From contig OW818681.1 of the NCBI GenBank assembly GCA_942493075.1, forward strand, positions 3,100,001 to 3,164,000: a stretch of DNA of 64,000 bases, given 5' to 3'. Origin of the DNA: JBBQYD01 sp942493075 (GTDB lineage: Bacteria; Verrucomicrobiota; Verrucomicrobiia; Limisphaerales; UBA8199). Position numbers and translations under genes: made by a program. The notes beneath the pieces were generated by a model. The model was not told where the DNA came from and did no database searches. It worked only from the letters and a program-made list of their open reading frames with translations. This document shows, in pieces, positions 1 to 8,844 of this stretch (position 1 is its first letter; every line of letters starts with the position of its first letter).

Positions 1-211
1 CCAGGCGCTGGTGCAAGGGCTCGGCGCACGGGGCAAGGACCTGGACATCGGGGGCGAGTTGTTTTCGGATGCCATGGGCCAGGAAGGGACTTACGAGGGA
101 ACCTACCTAGGGATGCTGGACCATAACATTACGCTTGTGACCCGGGCATTGGGAGGCGAGGTCTCCGAGCGTGGCATGAACGGCAAACTGGCGCTGGCCA
201 GGACAAAGTGA
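1..211 (+). CDS. Metal ABC transporter substrate-binding protein, C-terminal fragment
   Basis: This is the last ~69 codons of a gene that begins before the window; the reading frame enters at base 2. The visible tail reads GGELFSDAMG, then GTYEGTYLGMLDHN, then TLVTRAL. These match the C-terminal end of cluster A-I binding proteins of the TroA/MntC/ZnuA type, where the GGxLFSDAMG and TYxGMxxHN segments help frame the metal site. The protein would capture Mn, Zn or Fe in the periplasm for the ATPase and permeases encoded downstream. Its stop codon overlaps the GTG start of the ATPase gene (GTGA), so the genes are translationally coupled. Which metal is carried cannot be told from this piece. 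Confidence 0.82.
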   Translation, partial: QALVQGLGARGKDLDIGGELFSDAMGQEGTYEGTYLGMLDHNITLVTRALGGEVSERGMNGKLALARTK

Positions 212-1113
212 AGGTGATGGCCATGGATAAAGCGGAGAACCACGCCGAGTTGCCACGCCACGCGGGGACTGTAACGCAAGGGCCCGACTTGGCGCACATG
301 AATAGCCAAACTGTGGGCGGCGAGCACTCGCCCAAGGCGGCTCTCACTATTCACGACATGACCGTAGCCTATCACCGCAAACCGGTGTTATGGGATGTCG
401 ATTTGGATATTCCGCCCGGCAAGCTTGTCGGATTGGTCGGCCCCAACGGAGCCGGGAAAAGCACTTTGATCAAAGCTGTCATGGATTTGATCCCTCGTGC
501 TTCAGGGCGCGTGTTGGTTTTCGGCAAATCATATCGACGGCATCGGCACCGGGTTGGCTATGTTCCGCAACGAGAGAGCGTGGACTGGGACTTTCCTGTC
601 AGTGCGCTGGACGTAGTGACGATGGGTCGCTATGGCAAAATTGGATGGTTCTGGCCGGTCACACGTAAGCATCGGGTAGCCGCGATGGAGGCATTGGACC
701 GTGTGGGGATCGCAGATTTGGCCCATAGGCAGATCAGTCATCTTTCGGGAGGACAACAACAGCGGACCTTTCTGGCACGAGCCCTCGTTCAGGACGCGGA
801 TCTCTACTTGATGGACGAGCCATTCGCCGCAGTGGACGCCGCAACCGAACAAGCAATTGTGCGGATTCTGCAGGATCTTAGGTCGGTGAACAAGACTTGC
901 CTTGTGGTCCACCATGATTTGCAGACGGTAGCCAACTATTTCGATCACCTGATCCTTCTAAACTTGCGAGTTGTGGCGCATGGCCCGACTGCGGAGGTTT
1001 TCACCCCTGAGAATCTGCACAAAACTTACGGTGGCAAGCTGACGTTGCTTGCTGAAGCGGGGGAGTCGTTGCGCCAGGGGGTGGTTGAAAGCCCGCGGGC
1101 ACCGTGCGCATGA
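208..1113 (+). CDS. Manganese/zinc/iron ABC transporter ATP-binding protein
   Basis: This is the nucleotide-binding subunit of a metal uptake ABC transporter (MntB/TroB/ZnuC type). It shows a Walker A GPNGAGKST (residues 78-86), a Q-loop in VPQRES (119-124), the signature LSGGQQQR (179-186), Walker B LYLMDEP (199-205) and a switch histidine in VVHHD. The ABC domain starts only at about residue 44, so the first ~40 residues are extra. In-frame ATGs at 217, 223 and 298 are alternative starts. The GTG at 208 overlaps the preceding stop and is the coupled choice. The downstream permease begins inside the last codons of this gene (ATGA at 1110-1113), so the four genes form one operon. Confidence 0.9.
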   Translation: MKVMAMDKAENHAELPRHAGTVTQGPDLAHMNSQTVGGEHSPKAALTIHDMTVAYHRKPVLWDVDLDIPPGKLVGLVGPNGAGKSTLIKAVMDLIPRASGRVLVFGKSYRRHRHRVGYVPQRESVDWDFPVSALDVVTMGRYGKIGWFWPVTRKHRVAAMEALDRVGIADLAHRQISHLSGGQQQRTFLARALVQDADLYLMDEPFAAVDAATEQAIVRILQDLRSVNKTCLVVHHDLQTVANYFDHLILLNLRVVAHGPTAEVFTPENLHKTYGGKLTLLAEAGESLRQGVVESPRAPCA

Positions 1114-2579
1114 CTAGAGTTCTTTTACTTTGCTTTGCCCTGCTGGGGACCCTGCCGCTCGGGGCCTCCGTGCAGGACCCTGCCGCGGGGCAGCCCACGC
1201 GGGACTCAGCCAGGACCATTACCGATCGTTCGATGGACTGGCCTGCCGCGGCTCAGTGGCGCCGAGTGGTATTTCTTCAAGACCACAACACGCGGGTAGT
1301 CCTAGCTGGCACTGCGATGCTAGGCATCGCTGCCGGCGTGATTGGGAGCTTCACGCTTCTGCGAAAGCGTGCCCTGATGGGAGATGCACTCAGTCATTCC
1401 ATGCTGCCAGGCATTGGCCTGGCATTCATGGTGGCCGTTTCGGCAGGATACAATGGCAAGGCCTTGCCGGTACTCTTGATTGGAGCGACTCTCAGCGGAC
1501 TTCTCGGGTTAGGAACGATCCTGTTACTTCGCAACTACACCCGGCTTAAAGAGGATACGGCACTAGGGATCGTTTTGAGCGTTTTCTTTGGTGCAGGCGT
1601 AGCGGTGCTGGGTGTCGTGCAGAGAATGGGCTCGGGCCACGCAGCGGGGCTGGAATCTTTCATTTACGGCAAAACCGCGTCCATGCTTTCTTCAGACGCT
1701 ATGATGATCGGGGCAGCGGCGGCACTGGTGATTGGGGTCTGCACGCTCTTTTTTAAGGAGTTCAAGTTGCTGTGTTTCGATGCGGACTATGCGGCCACGC
1801 TGGGCTGGCCTACACTGGTGCTGGACGTGGTGCTGATGGCGCTGGTGGTGATGGTCACAGTGATCGGCCTTCAAGCTGTGGGATTAATCCTTGTCATTGC
1901 TTTGCTGATCATCCCCGCAACCGCGGCGCGATTTTGGACCGAACGCCTCCCGACTATGATCCTCGTTTCCGCTGTTATCGGCGCGGCTTCCGCCGCCATC
2001 GGTTCGGCAGCCAGCGCGCTCTGGCCCAACTTGCCATCCGGAGCCATGATCGTATTGGCAGGGGCAATACTCTTTGCGGTGAGCGTGTTTTTTGGCCTCA
2101 AACGGGGCGTTTTGATCCGATGGCTGAGACACCATGACCTGGCGACAAAAGTCCGACGCCAGCATTTACTTCGTGGTCTGTATGAGTTGATGGAAGCGGA
2201 TGGACTGGCAAGGAGGGCAAGCATTTTGCCTCACCCCGTAAGCTGGGTGAAGCTGCTGGCATTGCGGTCCTGGTCTCCACGCGAGGTGCGCCGCGAAGTG
2301 GCGCGCGCCACTCGAATGGGCTTAGTACGCTCAGAGACTGGACGAACCATACTTCTGACTGAGTTTGGGCTTAAGGAGGCCACAAGGATTGTACGCAACC
2401 ACCGCCTCTGGGAGCTTTTTCTTATCACTCACGCAGATATTGCCCCATCACATGTTGATCGGGATGCGGATGCTCTGGAGCACGTGCTGGGTCCCGAGAC
2501 GGTGCAAAAACTCGAGTTGTTGTTAATGGAGCAGGCGTCCAGAGACGCGGTTCCGGCCAGTCCGCATAGAATGGATTGA
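1110..2579 (+). CDS. Metal ABC transporter permease fused to a DtxR/MntR-like metal-sensing domain
   Basis: The first ~345 residues are an ABC-3 family permease: a secretion-type N-terminus, then about eight or nine hydrophobic segments including the conserved KRALMGDALSHS and LQAVGLILVIALLIIPATAA regions. Residues ~350-480 are soluble and resemble an iron/manganese-dependent repressor: a winged-helix-like stretch (SPREVRREVARATRMGLV followed by LTEFGLKEA), then RNHRLWELFL, SHVDRDADALEHVL and ETVQKLE. The latter look like the DtxR dimerisation helix and its metal-ligand E/H positions. The cytoplasmic tail may gate transport by bound metal. GTG at 1104 is possible, but ATG at 1110 overlaps the ATPase stop as ATGA and is preferred. 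The next permease gene overlaps its end and lacks this tail. Confidence 0.88.
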   Translation: MTRVLLLCFALLGTLPLGASVQDPAAGQPTRDSARTITDRSMDWPAAAQWRRVVFLQDHNTRVVLAGTAMLGIAAGVIGSFTLLRKRALMGDALSHSMLPGIGLAFMVAVSAGYNGKALPVLLIGATLSGLLGLGTILLLRNYTRLKEDTALGIVLSVFFGAGVAVLGVVQRMGSGHAAGLESFIYGKTASMLSSDAMMIGAAAALVIGVCTLFFKEFKLLCFDADYAATLGWPTLVLDVVLMALVVMVTVIGLQAVGLILVIALLIIPATAARFWTERLPTMILVSAVIGAASAAIGSAASALWPNLPSGAMIVLAGAILFAVSVFFGLKRGVLIRWLRHHDLATKVRRQHLLRGLYELMEADGLARRASILPHPVSWVKLLALRSWSPREVRREVARATRMGLVRSETGRTILLTEFGLKEATRIVRNHRLWELFLITHADIAPSHVDRDADALEHVLGPETVQKLELLLMEQASRDAVPASPHRMD

Positions 2580-2593
2580 CCTGGAAGGCACAA

Positions 2594-3568
<975 letters not shown>

Positions 3569-3602
3569 TTCTAAGGTTAATTCAGCATGAAAATTGGTTG
3601 CC

Positions 3603-4808
3603 ATGCTAATCAACCCTGGAATTCAACCATCTTATGCCACTTCGCTGAACACTATGAACTACTCGACTGTTGAAATGGATGCCGCAAGAGAGCTTCTGAA
3701 GAGGCACCCGCTGATTGACGGGCATAACGATCTTCCCTGGCAGTACCGCAAGGTGAAATTTGACCTTTCACGGATTGATTTCTCGAAGGATACAAGCCAG
3801 AGCGAGGCTAGGCTCATTACTGACATTCCACGGCTGCATGCCGGTGGTGTGGGTGCCCAGTTCTGGGCTGTGTATGTGCCTCCACACCCGGGCGGTCCAA
3901 TCGCTGTCGAGGAAATGCTGCACCAGATCGATTTCGTGCGCCGCCTCGCTCATGCGTATCCGAAGGACCTGCAGATGGCTCATTCGGCGGCTGATATTGA
4001 GCAAGCACATAGGGCAGGGAAGGTGGCATGTCTGCTTGGTCTCGAAGGGGGCCATTGCATCAACAACTCCCTGGCTACTTTGAGGATGGCTCATGCATTG
4101 GGTGTCCGCTATCTCACGCTCACACACGTCAAGACTACGGACTGGGCTGATGCGGCTGGGGATCAGGCCCGGCATGGGGGACTTGCTGCTTTCGGCGAAG
4201 AGGTGATTCGAGAGCTGAATCGGCTTGGAATGATGGTCGATCTGTCACATGTCAGCGATGATGTGATGCGCCAAGCGCTCCGGATCAGCAGTGCTCCTGT
4301 GATCTTCTCGCATTCTTCAGCGCGGGTTGTTTGTGATCATCTGCGCAATGTGCCGGATGATGTGCTTAGACTAATCCCGGCCAATCGCGGTATCGTGATG
4401 GTTTGTTTCCTGCCGGGTTATTTGAACAACGCGAATGCCGCCCACTTTAACCTGGCGACCAAGGAACGGGAACGCCTGTCCGAGCTTTATGCTGCAGATC
4501 CGGATAGAGCACTGGCGGAAATGGCAGGCTGGCGCCAGGCCCACCCCGCACCTCCGGCAACCCTTCTGGACGTGGCAGATCACATCGATTACCTGAGGAA
4601 GCTAATCGGAATTGATCACATCGGAATGGGGTCAGACTTTGAGGGGTTTGTTGGGACAGTAACCGGGTTGGAGGATGTCTCCAAATACCCGAACCTGTTC
4701 GCGGAACTCAAACGCCGAGGCTATACGGAAGAGGAAATGGGCAAAATCGCCGGACGCAACTTTCTACGCGTCTTCCGAGAGGTGGGGGAAGCCTCCGGAC
4801 GTCTTTAA
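3603..4808 (+). CDS. Membrane dipeptidase-like metallopeptidase (family M19)
   Basis: A zinc-dependent dipeptidase of the renal-dipeptidase family. The HxD metal motif is in IDGHNDLPW (residues ~37-45), followed by a bridging-glutamate region GLEGGH. Further metal histidines lie in VDLSHVSDDVM and IFSHSSAR, and the C-terminal HIGMGSDFEG motif is present. At ~400 residues it has the normal family length. No signal peptide or lipobox is visible, so it is probably cytoplasmic and recycles dipeptides. TTG at 3594 and ATG at 3603 are both possible; no clear Shine-Dalgarno separates them. It ends in a strong stem-loop shared with the converging ACT-domain gene. Confidence 0.88.
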   Translation: MLINPGIQPSYATSLNTMNYSTVEMDAARELLKRHPLIDGHNDLPWQYRKVKFDLSRIDFSKDTSQSEARLITDIPRLHAGGVGAQFWAVYVPPHPGGPIAVEEMLHQIDFVRRLAHAYPKDLQMAHSAADIEQAHRAGKVACLLGLEGGHCINNSLATLRMAHALGVRYLTLTHVKTTDWADAAGDQARHGGLAAFGEEVIRELNRLGMMVDLSHVSDDVMRQALRISSAPVIFSHSSARVVCDHLRNVPDDVLRLIPANRGIVMVCFLPGYLNNANAAHFNLATKERERLSELYAADPDRALAEMAGWRQAHPAPPATLLDVADHIDYLRKLIGIDHIGMGSDFEGFVGTVTGLEDVSKYPNLFAELKRRGYTEEEMGKIAGRNFLRVFREVGEASGRL

Positions 4809-4810
4809 GA

Positions 4811-4843
4811 GTTTGCCGCGGCCCTGAAGGGACCGCGGCAAAC
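4811..4843. terminator. Stem-loop between convergent genes, without U-tract
   Basis: An 11-bp perfect stem (4811-4821 pairing with 4833-4843), with three further pairs possible inside the loop, lies immediately after the dipeptidase stop and before the opposing ACT-domain gene stop. There is no run of T on either side. It probably ends transcription from both directions or protects 3' ends. Confidence 0.6.
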
Positions 4844-4860
4844 CACCAGAAAGGTCGTAA

Positions 4861-5280
4861 CTAGGCCTTCTGCAATTCAGCCTCGTCGAGCAGGTGGTAG
4901 CCGCCTTGACGCAGAATGTCTCCCGCCTTCGCGCATTCGGGTGTTTCGACAATGAGGATCGCCCGGTTGTTGGCGACGAATCCGGAGCAGTTGGCGAGGT
5001 TGATATTATTTCGTCCCAGTAACTCAGCAATGCCATGGAGTGCGCCAGGCTTGTTCGTCACCTCGACGGCCAGGGCCTCCAGCGGAGCGGCCATGATCCC
5101 TTTGGCGCGGAAACGTCCGAGCGCCAGATCAAAATTATCCACCAGGAACTTCATAACGCCGAAGCTTCCGCTATTGGCGATCGTTACCCAGCAGATATTG
5201 ATTCCGGAATCGGCCAGGATGCTGGTGATAAGCGCGGTTTGTCCGGGTTTATTCTCGGCAAAGACAGCTAGGAGTTTCAT
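4861..5280 (-). CDS. Tandem ACT-domain amino-acid-binding protein
   Basis: A 139-residue protein made almost entirely of two ACT folds: residues ~1-68 (starting MKLLAVFAENKPGQTA) and ~69-139 (EVTNKPGALHGIAELL). The NKPG turns are typical ligand-loop positions. There is no catalytic domain, so it likely senses an amino acid or aromatic acid. It sits directly downstream of the PaaK-like ligase gene, a pairing seen in many bacteria and archaea. TTG at 5298 is in frame, but ATG at 5280 has AAGGAA eight bases upstream and clears the ligase stop by 14 bases, so it is chosen. Confidence 0.85.
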   Translation of the reverse strand: MKLLAVFAENKPGQTALITSILADSGINICWVTIANSGSFGVMKFLVDNFDLALGRFRAKGIMAAPLEALAVEVTNKPGALHGIAELLGRNNINLANCSGFVANNRAILIVETPECAKAGDILRQGGYHLLDEAELQKA

Positions 5281-5294
5281 AGGGGTATTCCTTA

Positions 5295-6587
5295 TCAAAG
5301 TGACCGCTTGTCAATGACCCGCTTGGCCTTGCCCTCGGCTACGGGCAGGGAACCGGGAGGCACCAGGTCAACCTTCGGCCTTACCCAAAGCTCAGCCTTG
5401 AGTTTCTCCTGAAGTTTGTCCTGCAAAAGCTGTAGTTTATCAACATCGCCGTCAAAGGCAGCCGCGGCTAGTTCTACCTTTACCGTCATATCATCGAGAC
5501 CTTCGAGCACAATCACGTAGTTGCGTCCTACCTGGGGCTGGGACATCAGCACACGTTCAATTTGTGTCGGGAAGATGTTCACGCCACGGACAATGAGCAT
5601 GTCATCGGAACGTCCGGTGAAGCGGGCGAGCCGGCGGTGTGTTCTTCCGCAGGCGCACGGTTCGGCGATGACGTGGGTGATGTCGCGTGTTCGGTAACGC
5701 AGGATGGGCATGGCCTCGCGCTTGAGGGAGGTAAGCACGACCTCACCAGGTGTCCCATCGGGGACGGGTTCACCGGTAGCGGGATCAATGACCTCAAGGA
5801 TGAAATGATCCTCCCAGAGATGCAGACCAGCCTTATGCTCGCACTCAAAGGCAACACCGGGTCCGTTCATTTCTGTCAGGCCATAGGAGTTGTAAACATC
5901 GATCCCGTAGATCTCCTCGATCCTTTGACGAGTTTCTTCGGTGTGGGGTTCGGCACCCACAAAGGCTTTGCGCAGGAACAGGTCTTTGCGCGGGTTGATA
6001 TTGCGTTGCTCCAGGAACCCCGCGAAGTACAGAGCATAGCTTGGCAAAATATGGACTGCTGTGGATTTGAAGTCCTGGAGCAGCATCAGTTGGCGTTCCG
6101 AAGTGCCCGGGCCGGCAGGGATGACCAGGCAACCGACCTTTTCCGCGCCGTAATGCATGACCAACCCGCCTGTGAACAGGCCGTAGCTCATCATGTTTTG
6201 GAAGACATCGCGGCGTGTGATGCCCGTTGCAACCAATGAGCGAGCGATGAGTTCTGCTGAATTGTTAATATCATTGCGCGAGAAGAAAATGGCCTTTGGC
6301 TTCCCCGTGGTGCCGCTGGAGGTGTGCAGACGCACCGGTTCTTCGGGATCGACGGCCAACAGGCCGTTGGGGTAGATCGCGCGTAAATCCATTCCTGTTG
6401 TAAACGGCAGACGGCGGATATCGTCCAAAGTGCGGATTTGCTCCGGCGTTACCCCCAACTCGGCAAAACGCTCCTTATAGAGGGGAACCCGCGTTGCTAC
6501 CCTGCGGACAGTGTCCTGCAGTTGTTTGAGTTGAAGCGCCTGGAGAGCCGGGCGTGCCATGGTTTCAGATTCTTTATCCCAGAACAT
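5295..6587 (-). CDS. Phenylacetate--CoA ligase family protein (PaaK-like)
   Basis: An adenylate-forming CoA ligase of 430 residues. The AMP/ATP motif is TSSGTTGKPK at residues 89-98, followed by the YGLTEMNGPG motif, the RYRTRDIT hinge region and the C-terminal lysine region near PVAEGKAKRV. It would activate an aryl acetate or similar aryl/indole acid as its CoA thioester. No ring-oxygenase (paaABCDE) or other paa genes are nearby, so aerobic phenylacetate degradation is not indicated. The coupled ACT-domain gene fits the archaeal/anaerobe arrangement, where the ligase often acts with indolepyruvate:ferredoxin oxidoreductase or in amino-acid salvage. The true substrate is unknown. Confidence 0.87.
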   Translation of the reverse strand: MFWDKESETMARPALQALQLKQLQDTVRRVATRVPLYKERFAELGVTPEQIRTLDDIRRLPFTTGMDLRAIYPNGLLAVDPEEPVRLHTSSGTTGKPKAIFFSRNDINNSAELIARSLVATGITRRDVFQNMMSYGLFTGGLVMHYGAEKVGCLVIPAGPGTSERQLMLLQDFKSTAVHILPSYALYFAGFLEQRNINPRKDLFLRKAFVGAEPHTEETRQRIEEIYGIDVYNSYGLTEMNGPGVAFECEHKAGLHLWEDHFILEVIDPATGEPVPDGTPGEVVLTSLKREAMPILRYRTRDITHVIAEPCACGRTHRRLARFTGRSDDMLIVRGVNIFPTQIERVLMSQPQVGRNYVIVLEGLDDMTVKVELAAAAFDGDVDKLQLLQDKLQEKLKAELWVRPKVDLVPPGSLPVAEGKAKRVIDKRSL

Positions 6588-6850
6588 TGGTGATGCGGTT
6601 TTATACGCCTTGACAAGCGATGTCCAGCCCGGATTGCGAAAAACAACACCACCTTAGGTGAGTTCTGACCGGCTGATGCTCCTTTTTCCTTGGGCGTTCT
6701 TCATCATTTCGACGGGAAGCGAAGCCTCATCCGCGTGCATTTGCCGGGTAAGAACCCATAGTCCCTCGTCCCTGATGGGCATAGTTTTGCAGCGATTGGA
6801 GTCCAATGCGCGGAGGCGATTCTGCCCCGCAGTATGAAAGGAGTTTCATA

Positions 6851-7387
6851 ATGGAATCACCTAGATCCAGAGCAGTTCTCAAAGATCGCCGCGGTCATGA
6901 CCTTGCCCCGAGTGAACCCCAATCGTCCGAGCCCGCCGATCGCGTCAGGGCTCATACCAAGCCTGAAATCAATCAGGGGATCGATCGGGCGCTTGAACAA
7001 CGAATCAGGTTTTTCGCGACGCAAACCAAAGAGACGATTTCCGAGCGGATAGCCGAGCTTGATCGCGAGTGGGATATTGAACGTACCCTTGAGGTCAATG
7101 CCTCCTCGATAATCCTTGGGAGCGTTGTTCTAGGAGCCGCGGTTAGTCGAAAGTGGCTGCTCTTGCCAGTGGTCGTCTCAGGTTTTCTGCTTCAGCATGC
7201 TGTCCAAGGCTGGTGTCCTCCATTGCCCATTTTTCGCCGACGCGGCGTGCGTACCCGTTCGGAAATTGAACAGGAACGGTGTGCTCTTAAAGTATTACGC
7301 GGCGATTTCGATAGCGTGTTGAATCAAAAAGGCCAGACCAAGTCCCCTGAGGCCCTGGCACAAGCTGTGTTACGGGGGCGCGAATGA
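6851..7387 (+). CDS. DUF2892-like inner membrane protein
   Basis: A 178-residue protein. The N-terminal ~85 residues are polar and probably partly disordered, ending in a helix-prone segment. Residues ~90-160 carry two hydrophobic helices (NASSIILGSVVLGAAV and a following LLLPVVVSGFLLQHAVQ) ending in GWCPPLPIFRRRGVRT and ALKVLRGDF, as in DUF2892/YgaP-type membrane domains. ATG at 6806 is in frame, but ATG at 6851 is preceded by AAAGGAG with seven-base spacing and is chosen. It heads a cluster of small membrane proteins (YqjD, YqjE, YqjK-like) that suggests an envelope stress role. Function is unknown. Confidence 0.75.
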   Translation: MESPRSRAVLKDRRGHDLAPSEPQSSEPADRVRAHTKPEINQGIDRALEQRIRFFATQTKETISERIAELDREWDIERTLEVNASSIILGSVVLGAAVSRKWLLLPVVVSGFLLQHAVQGWCPPLPIFRRRGVRTRSEIEQERCALKVLRGDFDSVLNQKGQTKSPEALAQAVLRGRE

Positions 7388-7491
7388 ACGAGCATTCTGG
7401 AACGAACCTCTCAGTCTGGATGAAAAGCGCACAGCCTGCTCCTGCGCCGCCACTGACACAGGATGCGGAAGCAGAGGTCCAATGGAAGTAG
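7384..7491 (+). CDS. Possible 35-residue ORF overlapping DUF2892 gene
   Basis: An open frame starting in an ATGA overlap with the preceding stop and running to TAG at 7489-7491. Its product begins MNEHSGTNLSVWMKSAQ and is rich in Ala, Pro and Gln, with no domain recognised. The coupled start is the only support; it may be non-functional. Confidence 0.25.
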   Translation: MNEHSGTNLSVWMKSAQPAPAPPLTQDAEAEVQWK

Positions 7492-7576
7492 GAATAGACC
7501 CTATTCTCGCAATATAGCCTGAGGCTTAGCATCCCAACATTCGATTTCATCACATCAATCCAAACAAAGGAAACCC

Positions 7577-7888
7577 ATGGAAACCAGGTCAGCGTCAGAA
7601 ATAGAAAGCTCGGCGGAACAGTTGATGGAAGATCTCAAGACAGTCGTGCAAGACGGTGAGGAATTGCTTAAAGCCGGGGCAGCAGATCTTTCAAATAAAG
7701 GCAAAGAAGCGCGTGAACGCTTGATGGCCGCGCTTGAAGTAGCCAAGGAAACCAAGCGAAAGCTGGAAGAGCGCACAGTGGCAGGCGCTAAAGCCGCGGA
7801 TCGCATGGTGCGCGCAAATCCCTATCAGGCCGTTGGCATTGCATTTGGAGTGGGTTTGCTATTTGGATTCCTGGCTAACCGCAAGTAG
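7577..7888 (+). CDS. YqjD/ElaB-type membrane-anchored protein (DUF883)
   Basis: A 103-residue protein: a long amphipathic, coiled-coil-like helix rich in Glu/Lys/Ala (residues ~1-75), then a short C-terminal hydrophobic anchor (AVGIAFGVGLLFGFLANRK). This is the layout of E. coli YqjD/ElaB/YgaM, stationary-phase inner-membrane proteins reported to bind ribosomes. AAAGGAAA lies just upstream of the ATG. The next two genes match YqjE and YqjK in order, so this is a yqjDEK-like operon. In E. coli that operon is under stress-sigma control; no such promoter could be recognised here. Confidence 0.85.
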   Translation: METRSASEIESSAEQLMEDLKTVVQDGEELLKAGAADLSNKGKEARERLMAALEVAKETKRKLEERTVAGAKAADRMVRANPYQAVGIAFGVGLLFGFLANRK

Positions 7889-7891
7889 TTC

Positions 7892-8275
7892 ATGAGCGTC
7901 GAAGCTGCGGATTCCCCGGGACTGCTTACGCTCGGGCGCAAGCTGGTTTCTACCCTGCTGGGGGCACTACAGAATCGGGGGGAGTTGCTTGCCGTCGAGT
8001 GGCAGTTGGAAAAAGCGCGCCTCATGGAACTGCTGATCTGCACCATCGGCGTGCTGTTCCTGGCCATGATGGGGCTAGTCATGCTCACCATCACCATCAT
8101 GCTCCTGATGCCTGAACGGTTTCGGCTGTATGCAGCGGGTGGTTTCACCCTGATCTATTGCCTGGGTGCTTTTGGTGCCTGGATTTGGCTCAAGAACCTG
8201 CTCAGGAAGGAACCATTCGCTGAGAGTCTCCACCAAGTCAGGAAAGACCGAGTATGGCTGGATTCATCCCTATAA
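7892..8275 (+). CDS. YqjE-like phage-holin superfamily membrane protein
   Basis: A 127-residue protein with a short amphipathic start, then two transmembrane helices (MELLICTIGVLFLAMMGLVM and a second at ~residues 83-103 around GGFTLIYCLGAFGAWIW). This is the typical YqjE/Holin_X form. Its start is three bases after the YqjD-like stop. Despite the holin label of the superfamily, there are no phage genes nearby and the operon context marks it as chromosomal. Confidence 0.82.
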   Translation: MSVEAADSPGLLTLGRKLVSTLLGALQNRGELLAVEWQLEKARLMELLICTIGVLFLAMMGLVMLTITIMLLMPERFRLYAAGGFTLIYCLGAFGAWIWLKNLLRKEPFAESLHQVRKDRVWLDSSL

Positions 8276-8655
8276 GAGAACTTGAAGCACGACGCCAAGC
8301 CCTCGTGGGGGAGAGCGAAGTCTACAGGCAGACCCTTTTGCTTGAGGTTATGAACCTGCGGTTGGCTGGTGCGGAAACCAGACGCCAATTGGGAAGCACG
8401 CTGCGCCCGTGGCTCGTCGTTCTCGCCCCTTTAGGAGCCTTGATTGGCATGTGGCGCGATGGGGGGGCACCGAGCAAAGGACCACCGCGAAAGCGAGGAA
8501 TGCTTGGGAAGGCGCTCCTCTTGTATCGCTTGTATCGCCGGTTTGGACCTGTTTTGCAGCCGTGGTTAGCGCAATTAGTGGCTTCCTTCCAAAGCCCGCC
8601 GGTCGCGCAGCCTGCCGCTGACGTTTCCAGCTCGATCCATGAACAGCCTGTGTAA
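8254..8655 (+). CDS. YqjK-like protein
   Basis: A 133-residue basic protein overlapping the YqjE-like gene by 22 bases. It has a helical N-terminus with many Arg/Glu (ELEARRQALVGESEVYRQ) and one hydrophobic segment around residues 50-65 (LRPWLVVLAPLGALIG), followed by a basic tail. Similarity to YqjK rests mainly on size, gene order and the R/E-rich N-terminus, so the label is tentative. Confidence 0.68.
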   Translation: MAGFIPIRELEARRQALVGESEVYRQTLLLEVMNLRLAGAETRRQLGSTLRPWLVVLAPLGALIGMWRDGGAPSKGPPRKRGMLGKALLLYRLYRRFGPVLQPWLAQLVASFQSPPVAQPAADVSSSIHEQPV

Positions 8656-8844
8656 ACGTGGGTGACTTGGCCTAAGAACTTCAGGCCATCACCCTATGGA
8701 GGCTGCGCCACTCTGGATAAATGGTAGTTTACGATTGCCTTTTGGAAGGGCCGAACCGGTAACAGCCTACGCGGCCCAGTAGAAGTGAAAGGCAACAATA
8801 AAGACACAAAAACCTAGTCCTTGATTCTACTGTTAGCTAAAAAT

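Noticed and set aside
5562..6239. Long forward ORF opposite the PaaK-like gene
   Set aside because: Shadow frame of a clear CoA-ligase gene; its translation has no domain signature.
7892..8275. Phage holin as a sign of prophage
   Set aside because: Neighbours match yqjD and yqjK, and no structural, integrase or lysis genes are present.
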